Assembly: GCF_900120155.1 (NCBI RefSeq) | Contig: NZ_LT635549.1 | Location: forward strand, 1,178,001 to 1,242,000 | Origin: Clostridium sp. Marseille-P3244 | GTDB lineage: Bacteria; Bacillota; Clostridia; Lachnospirales; Lachnospiraceae | Reading direction: 5' to 3' | DNA length: 64,000 nt | Part shown: positions 60,031 through 64,000 of the stretch, one piece after another | How positions within the stretch are numbered: position 1 is the first letter of the stretch | How the letters are laid out: every line of letters begins with the position of its first letter | Notes under the pieces: generated by a model | Databases searched by the model: none | What the model was told of the DNA's origin: nothing | What the model saw: the letters and a program-made list of their open reading frames with translations, nothing else | Translations under genes and position numbers: made by a program

Positions 60031-61032
60031 GTGGATCCATTCTACAGAGAACTGGAACAGGCGCTGGAGAGCGCGGAGGGGGACATCTGGACAGAGACTG
60101 TGCTGGAGGGAGAACACAGAGGAGAAAAACGACTGCTTTCTGCTGCGCCGGATGAAGAAATAACTGTACCGAAAGAAAACCAGGATGTGACCGGTACAGA
60201 CGGGACCGGCTGCCGGGTATTCCGGGAGCGGATAGGCCGGACGCCGAAGTTGATTGTCTGCGGCGGCGGGCACGTGTCCGTCCCAATCATCCAGATCGGG
60301 AAGATGCTGGGATTTACTGTGACTGTACTGGAAGACCGGCCGAAATTCGCAGATCATGCCAGGGCAGCGGGAGCAGATACTGTGATCTGCCAGGAATTTG
60401 GGGACGGACTTGCCCAGATAAAAGGTGACTGGGATTCTTGGTTCGTGATCGTGACACGAGGGCATCGGTATGATGCCGAGTGCCTGGAAAAAATCCTGAG
60501 AAAAGATTATGCCTATGTGGGAATGATGGGCAGCAGGCGGAGAGTATCCATCGTAAAGGAACAGCTGGAGCAGAAAGGTGTGAATCGGGAGAGGCTGGAC
60601 GGGGTACATACCCCCATCGGACTGAAGATCAAAGCGCAGACGCCGGAAGAGATCGCGGTATCTGTTATGGCAGAGATCATAGAGATCAAGAACAGCAGAG
60701 GGATGTCAGGAGGATATTCCGCTGAACTGCTGGAAGCGCTTCTGGACGGACAGAACCCGCAGAAGAGAGTGCTGGCTACGATCATCTCGAGGAAAGGATC
60801 TGCTCCCCGGGGCGTGGGGACAAAGATGCTGATCCTGGAAGACGGAAACACCATTGATACGATCGGGGGAGGCTGTGTGGAGAGCGAGATCATACAGACC
60901 GCTCTGTTAATGATGCGCACAGGGGAGCCTGTTTTTCAGATCCGCCGGGTGGATATGACCACCGATGTCGCAGAGGAGGAAGGCATGGTCTGCGGCGGAG
61001 TAGTGGAAGTCATGCTTGAAGTATTATTTTAA
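60031..61032 (+). CDS. xdhC: XdhC/CoxI family molybdenum cofactor-insertion protein
   Basis: 333 residues from a GTG start (60031) with AAGAAAGGAG upstream. A Rossmann domain comes first (L-I-V-C-G-G-G-H-V-S-V-P, about 74-85; V-T-V-L-E-D-R-P), then a CoxI/XdhC domain (about 245-333; R-K-G-S-A-P-R-G-V-G-T-K-M, T-I-G-G-G-C-V-E-S-E). This is the reverse of the classical XdhC order and is the usual clostridial form. XdhC binds and sulfurates the Mo cofactor before its insertion in xanthine dehydrogenase; a partner subunit starts at 63689. Confidence 0.9.
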   Translation: MDPFYRELEQALESAEGDIWTETVLEGEHRGEKRLLSAAPDEEITVPKENQDVTGTDGTGCRVFRERIGRTPKLIVCGGGHVSVPIIQIGKMLGFTVTVLEDRPKFADHARAAGADTVICQEFGDGLAQIKGDWDSWFVIVTRGHRYDAECLEKILRKDYAYVGMMGSRRRVSIVKEQLEQKGVNRERLDGVHTPIGLKIKAQTPEEIAVSVMAEIIEIKNSRGMSGGYSAELLEALLDGQNPQKRVLATIISRKGSAPRGVGTKMLILEDGNTIDTIGGGCVESEIIQTALLMMRTGEPVFQIRRVDMTTDVAEEEGMVCGGVVEVMLEVLF

Positions 61033-61253
61033 CTGGAAATCAGAAGGTGGATATGATAGGATATAAACAAAGCATTTACAGCATTTCCAGTATGATTCAT
61101 TCTCAGACGGCAGACGCCGTGTCAAAATTCTGACAACAGATCCAGGAAAGAAAACTCAATGCTTTTAATTCCCAATCAATATGGCAGAGAGGCTTTCCCG
61201 GAAACAGAAGAGGACTAAGCCTCCTGCGAGTTAATTAAAAAAGGAGGATGTCC

Positions 61254-62186
61254 ATGAAAAACACGAGAGAAACCATCGACAACTATGGAACGAGTGTAAA
61301 CCGGACCTATAAGTCCACGGTATTTGCCATGCTGTTTACAGAGAAGGAGAACCTGCTGGAACTGTATAATGCCATCAGCGGGAAGCATTACACAGATCCG
61401 GAACTGCTGGAAGTAAATACCCTGGAGAACGCCATCTATATGTCCATGAGGAATGACATTTCCTTTGTGGTGGACGGAAGACTTTCCCTGTATGAGCATC
61501 AGTCCACTTACAGCCCGAACCTGCCCCTGCGGTTTCTGTTCTACATCTCGAACCTGTATTCGGGGATGACCCGGGAGGTGAACCTGTACGGGACGCGGAC
61601 AGTGAAGATCCCGGGGCCGGAGTTTCTGATCTTCTATAACGGGAGAGAGGAGATGCCGGAGCGGCAGGTGCTGCGGCTGTCGGATATGTTTACCGCAAAG
61701 GGAGAGCAATGCGGACTGGAGCTGGAAGCGGTGATGCTGAACCTGTGCGGGGAGCACAACCGGAAGCTGAAGGAAGCATGCCGGAGCCTGCGGGATTATG
61801 CAGAGTATACGGACCGGATCCGGAAGTATGTCAGGGAGATGGAACTGGAGGACGCGGTGGAACGGGCGATCCGGGAATGCATCGGGGAAGGGATCCTGAA
61901 GGAATTTCTGGAGAAACACAGAGCGGAGGCGAAGAGCATGAGCATATTTGAATATGATCAGGAGAAGCACATGCGGATGGAGCGGGAAGAGGCCTGGGAG
62001 GAAGGCCATGCAGAGGGTCATGCCCAAGGCCATGCGGAAGGATTTGCCGAAGGACGGGCTCAGCTTTTTGGGATCATAGAAAAGAAGCGAAAGAAAGGTG
62101 AGACCGCCGAACAGATTGCCGCGGATCTGGACGAGGAGGTGTCTGTGATCGAGGAGCTCTTAAAAGAGCAGGGATTACATAAGTAG
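61254..62186 (+). CDS. Rpn family recombination-promoting nuclease / PD-(D/E)XK transposase-like
   Basis: 310 residues. N-terminal PD-(D/E)XK nuclease domain: D-N-Y-G-T-S-V-N-R-T-Y-K-S, N-D-I-S-F-V-V-D-G and E-H-Q-S-T (about residues 80-86 for the acidic and Gln residues). Then a helical part and an unusual stretch of G-H-A-E/Q, G-F-A-E, G-R-A-Q repeats (about 245-265) seen in many Rpn-like proteins, then an E-rich tail with a helical D-E-E-V-S-V-I-E-E-L-L motif. ATG at 61254 after AAGGAGG. The 221-bp gap before it holds nothing recognised. Rpn proteins are linked to DNA breakage and phage defence. Confidence 0.85.
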   Translation: MKNTRETIDNYGTSVNRTYKSTVFAMLFTEKENLLELYNAISGKHYTDPELLEVNTLENAIYMSMRNDISFVVDGRLSLYEHQSTYSPNLPLRFLFYISNLYSGMTREVNLYGTRTVKIPGPEFLIFYNGREEMPERQVLRLSDMFTAKGEQCGLELEAVMLNLCGEHNRKLKEACRSLRDYAEYTDRIRKYVREMELEDAVERAIRECIGEGILKEFLEKHRAEAKSMSIFEYDQEKHMRMEREEAWEEGHAEGHAQGHAEGFAEGRAQLFGIIEKKRKKGETAEQIAADLDEEVSVIEELLKEQGLHK

Positions 62187-62211
62187 CTATCTATGTGCCG
62201 CGTATGAGCTA

Positions 62212-62240
62212 TTGACACTCTATTCCGGAGATGCTACGAT
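62212..62240 (+). promoter_or_regulatory. Promoter of the guanine riboswitch transcript
   Basis: TTGACA (62212-62217), 17 bp, TACGAT (62235-62240). Start near 62247, 12 nt before the aptamer. Confidence 0.65.
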
Positions 62241-62258
62241 AATTACAGATGAATACTG

Positions 62259-62327
62259 CGTGCTTATATAGGTTCATAATCGGTTGAACGTCTCTACCAG
62301 CCGCCGGAACGGCTGACTATAGGTATG
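62259..62327 (+). promoter_or_regulatory. Purine riboswitch, guanine type
   Basis: Three-way junction: P1 CGTGCTTA (62259-62266) with TAGGTATG (62320-62327); P2 GTTCA (62272-62276) with TGAAC (62285-62289); P3 CAGCCG (62298-62303) with CGGCTG (62310-62315); junction strands TCTCTACC and GACTATA. The C in GACTAT specifies guanine-type ligands (adenine types have GATTAT). The 3' strand of P1 overlaps a hairpin TATGCGG/CCGCATA (62324-62354), the likely switching element. The junction reads GTCTCTACC where GTTTCTACC is usual. Ligand could be guanine, hypoxanthine or a variant. Confidence 0.88.
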
Positions 62328-62378
62328 CGGGATACAGCATGCGCTGTACCGCATATGTTATGGAGAGGAGTCAGGCCG

Positions 62379-63662
62379 ATGAATGAACCTGTTTTTATTT
62401 TAAAAGGAAATATCATATATAGTAAAAGTGTGAAAGAATTTGCCGTTTACGAGCACAGCTATCTTGTCTGTGAAGAGGGCAAGGTCAAAGGAGTATATCA
62501 GACACTGCCTTTCCGGCTTGGCGGAAGGCCCATCCAGGATTTCGGGGACTGTCTGATTATCCCGGGTCTGGTGGATCTGCATACCCACGCGCCTCAGTAT
62601 TCCTTCCGGGGGCTGGGCATGGATCTGGAACTGCTGGACTGGCTTGAGACAAATACATTTCCCGAGGAAGCCAGGTATGGATCTTCGGAGTATGCCGGGA
62701 CCGCCTACCGTATCTTTGCGGACAGTATGAGGAAAAGCGCTGTCACGAGAGCCTGTGTTTTTGCCACGGTTCACCGGGATTCCACTCTGATTCTTATGGA
62801 TCTGCTGGAAAAGACCGGGCTGGACACTTTTGTGGGAAAGGTAAACATGGACTGGAATGCTCCGGAGTATCTGCGGGAGGAGACGGAGGAGTCGGCAGAA
62901 GAGACGCTGGAATGGATCCGGGATGTGGAACACCGTAAATATGCCAATACCCGGCCTATCCTGACGCCCCGGTTCATTCCCAGCTGTACGGACGGACTTC
63001 TGGAGGAGCTGAAAAAGCTTCAGATGCGTTTCGGACTGCCGGTGCAGTCCCACCTGTCAGAAAATCTCGATGAGGTGGCATGGGTAAAGGAACTGTGCCC
63101 CCGGGCAGAGTTTTATGGAGACGCTTATGACCGGTTCGGTCTGTTCGGAGCGGACTGTCCCACTGTTATGGCCCACTGTGTGTACAGCGATGACAGAGAG
63201 ATCGGACGGATGAAAGAAAACGGCGTATTTATCGCCCACTGTCCGGAGTCCAACATGAATGTGTCTTCCGGCATCGCGCCGGTGCGGAAATTTCTGGAAG
63301 AAGAGCTTCATGTAGGACTTGGCAGCGATGTGGCGGGAGGCAGCACGGAGAATCTGTTCCGGGCCATGGCCCATGCGGTACAGGCCTCCAAGCTGAGGTG
63401 GCGCCTTCTGGATAACAGTCTGGCGCCGCTGACAGCGGAGGAAGTTTTCTATCTGGCTACAAAAGGCGGCGGAAAATTCTTCGGGAAGGTCGGAAGTTTT
63501 GAGCCGGGTTATGAGTTTGACGCGGTGGTCCTGGACGATGGCAGACTGGCCCATCCCCAGGCGCTTGATATCAGAAGCAGGCTGGAACGGATGATCTATC
63601 TGGCAGACGAGAGGGAGATCCGGGCGAAGTATGTAAAGGGACGAAAGATCGATCTCTCCTGA
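62379..63662 (+). CDS. guaD: Guanine deaminase
   Basis: 427 residues, amidohydrolase family. Converts guanine to xanthine and ammonia. Metal-site motifs: D-L-H-T-H-A-P-Q-Y-S-F-R-G (about 66-78, the Q-Y-x-F-R-G segment being guanine-deaminase-like), P-V-Q-S-H-L-S-E-N, V-M-A-H-C-V-Y-S and L-G-S-D-V-A-G-G-S. The ATG at 62379 follows GGAGAGGAG. Located right after a guanine-type riboswitch, with the xanthine dehydrogenase subunit next, giving guanine to xanthine to urate. Confidence 0.9.
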   Translation: MNEPVFILKGNIIYSKSVKEFAVYEHSYLVCEEGKVKGVYQTLPFRLGGRPIQDFGDCLIIPGLVDLHTHAPQYSFRGLGMDLELLDWLETNTFPEEARYGSSEYAGTAYRIFADSMRKSAVTRACVFATVHRDSTLILMDLLEKTGLDTFVGKVNMDWNAPEYLREETEESAEETLEWIRDVEHRKYANTRPILTPRFIPSCTDGLLEELKKLQMRFGLPVQSHLSENLDEVAWVKELCPRAEFYGDAYDRFGLFGADCPTVMAHCVYSDDREIGRMKENGVFIAHCPESNMNVSSGIAPVRKFLEEELHVGLGSDVAGGSTENLFRAMAHAVQASKLRWRLLDNSLAPLTAEEVFYLATKGGGKFFGKVGSFEPGYEFDAVVLDDGRLAHPQALDIRSRLERMIYLADEREIRAKYVKGRKIDLS

Positions 63663-63688
63663 ACCGAGAACGGAGGTGAGCGGAAACG

Positions 63689-64000
63689 ATGAGTATCATG
63701 AAGAATACTGCGAAAGAACGGGAACATGTAACAGGGAAAAGCGTAAACCGGGTGGATGCCTTTGAGAAGGTTACCGGCCGGGCGAAATATGTTGATGATC
63801 TCTGCGACCGCAACGCATATGTCGCGAAAGTGCTGCACTCCACGATTGCTCACGGGTATGTGAGATCAGTGGACACATCCCAGGCAGAGAAGATCCCCGG
63901 AGTGGTGAAGATCGTGACCTGTTTTGACGTGCCGAAGAATTATTTTCCTACAGCCGGACATCCCTGGTCCACAGAGCCGGCCCATCAGGATGTGGCGGAC
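63689..64000 (+). CDS. xdhA: Xanthine dehydrogenase molybdenum-binding subunit, N-terminal part (cut by window)
   Basis: 104 codons are visible before the end of the window. V-N-R-V-D-A-F-E-K-V-T-G-R-A-K-Y-V-D-D-L and A-K-V-L-H-S-T-I-A-H-G are the conserved N-terminus of the molybdopterin-binding subunit of xanthine dehydrogenase and related Mo hydroxylases. GGAGGTGAG precedes the ATG at 63689, 26 nt after guaD. It should use the cofactor matured by XdhC and oxidise xanthine or a similar purine. The C-terminal domains cannot be checked. Confidence 0.88.
   Translation, partial: MSIMKNTAKEREHVTGKSVNRVDAFEKVTGRAKYVDDLCDRNAYVAKVLHSTIAHGYVRSVDTSQAEKIPGVVKIVTCFDVPKNYFPTAGHPWSTEPAHQDVAD

Noticed and set aside
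61983..62055. Short tandem repeat at DNA level in the Rpn gene
   Set aside because: The repeat codes for in-frame G-x-A-E units and is part of the protein, not a CRISPR or satellite.

Overview
The window is about 64 kb of a mid-GC (roughly 50%) bacterial chromosome. Strong AGGAGG ribosome-binding sites, AT-rich sigma-A promoters, intrinsic terminators, several riboswitches and the gene content (minimal SufCB, meso-diaminopimelate dehydrogenase, IorAB, clostridial-type XdhC, thiazole transporter ThiW) point to a strictly fermentative Clostridia member, most likely a gut Lachnospiraceae. I see no tRNA, rRNA, CRISPR array or prophage. This is mostly ordinary chromosome, with two insertion sequences, one degraded gene and several unusual structured noncoding elements.

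Layout. 0-5 kb: 3' end of aspS, an orphan HicB-like gene, a lipoprotein, an Abi_2/AbiF-family HEPN protein flanked by two similar RNA hairpins, and an Amt ammonium transporter fused to a P-II domain behind a terminator-like leader. 5-15 kb: orphan cobK, a TetR/flavodoxin/Fe-alcohol dehydrogenase unit, ddh, structured element A, a YeiH transporter with divergent LysR gene, and a minimal sufC-sufB pair. 14.5-19.4 kb: a LysR regulator separated from a hydrolase/aldo-keto reductase operon by an IS30-type element; the reductase is broken. 19.5-23.7 kb: glpK, a YtrA-type GntR/ABC operon, ybaK. 24-29 kb: a thiamine-precursor salvage cluster (thiW, TPP riboswitch, thiM, thiE, HAD phosphatase, thiD, cytX) whose first gene has a different structured leader. 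29-35 kb: mscL with a zinc ribbon, nhaC-type antiporter, C39-like peptidase, asnA, a WYL regulator behind a strong promoter and structured leader, and small membrane proteins. 35.6-45 kb: PHP protein, methyltransferase, hslO, nadE, molybdopterin-binding protein, glgP, malQ. 45-50 kb: structured element B, then a GntR/ABC operon split by an IS110-type element, then marR and an RNHCP gene. 50.5-56.6 kb: iorA-iorB-paaK, a branched-chain amino acid binding lipoprotein and ilvE, a group suited to amino acid oxidation to acyl-CoA. 56.6-64 kb: mgtE with an M-box Mg2+ riboswitch, pepD, xdhC, an Rpn-family nuclease, a guanine-type purine riboswitch with a guanine deaminase, and the start of a xanthine dehydrogenase molybdenum subunit.

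The strongest candidate for something undescribed is a pair of noncoding elements of almost equal length (A 9616-10480, 865 bp; B 44951-45812, 862 bp). Each has terminal inverted repeats built on AATCTGAGTTT, each sits exactly between the stop codons of two convergent genes, and each carries the same roughly 290-bp core with a 141-nt hairpin whose arms have changed in a compensatory way between copies. Next in interest are the paired RNA hairpins around the AbiF gene, the unassigned aptamer-like leader of thiW, the leader RNA before the WYL regulator, and a short membrane peptide reading frame that closes the second GntR/ABC operon.
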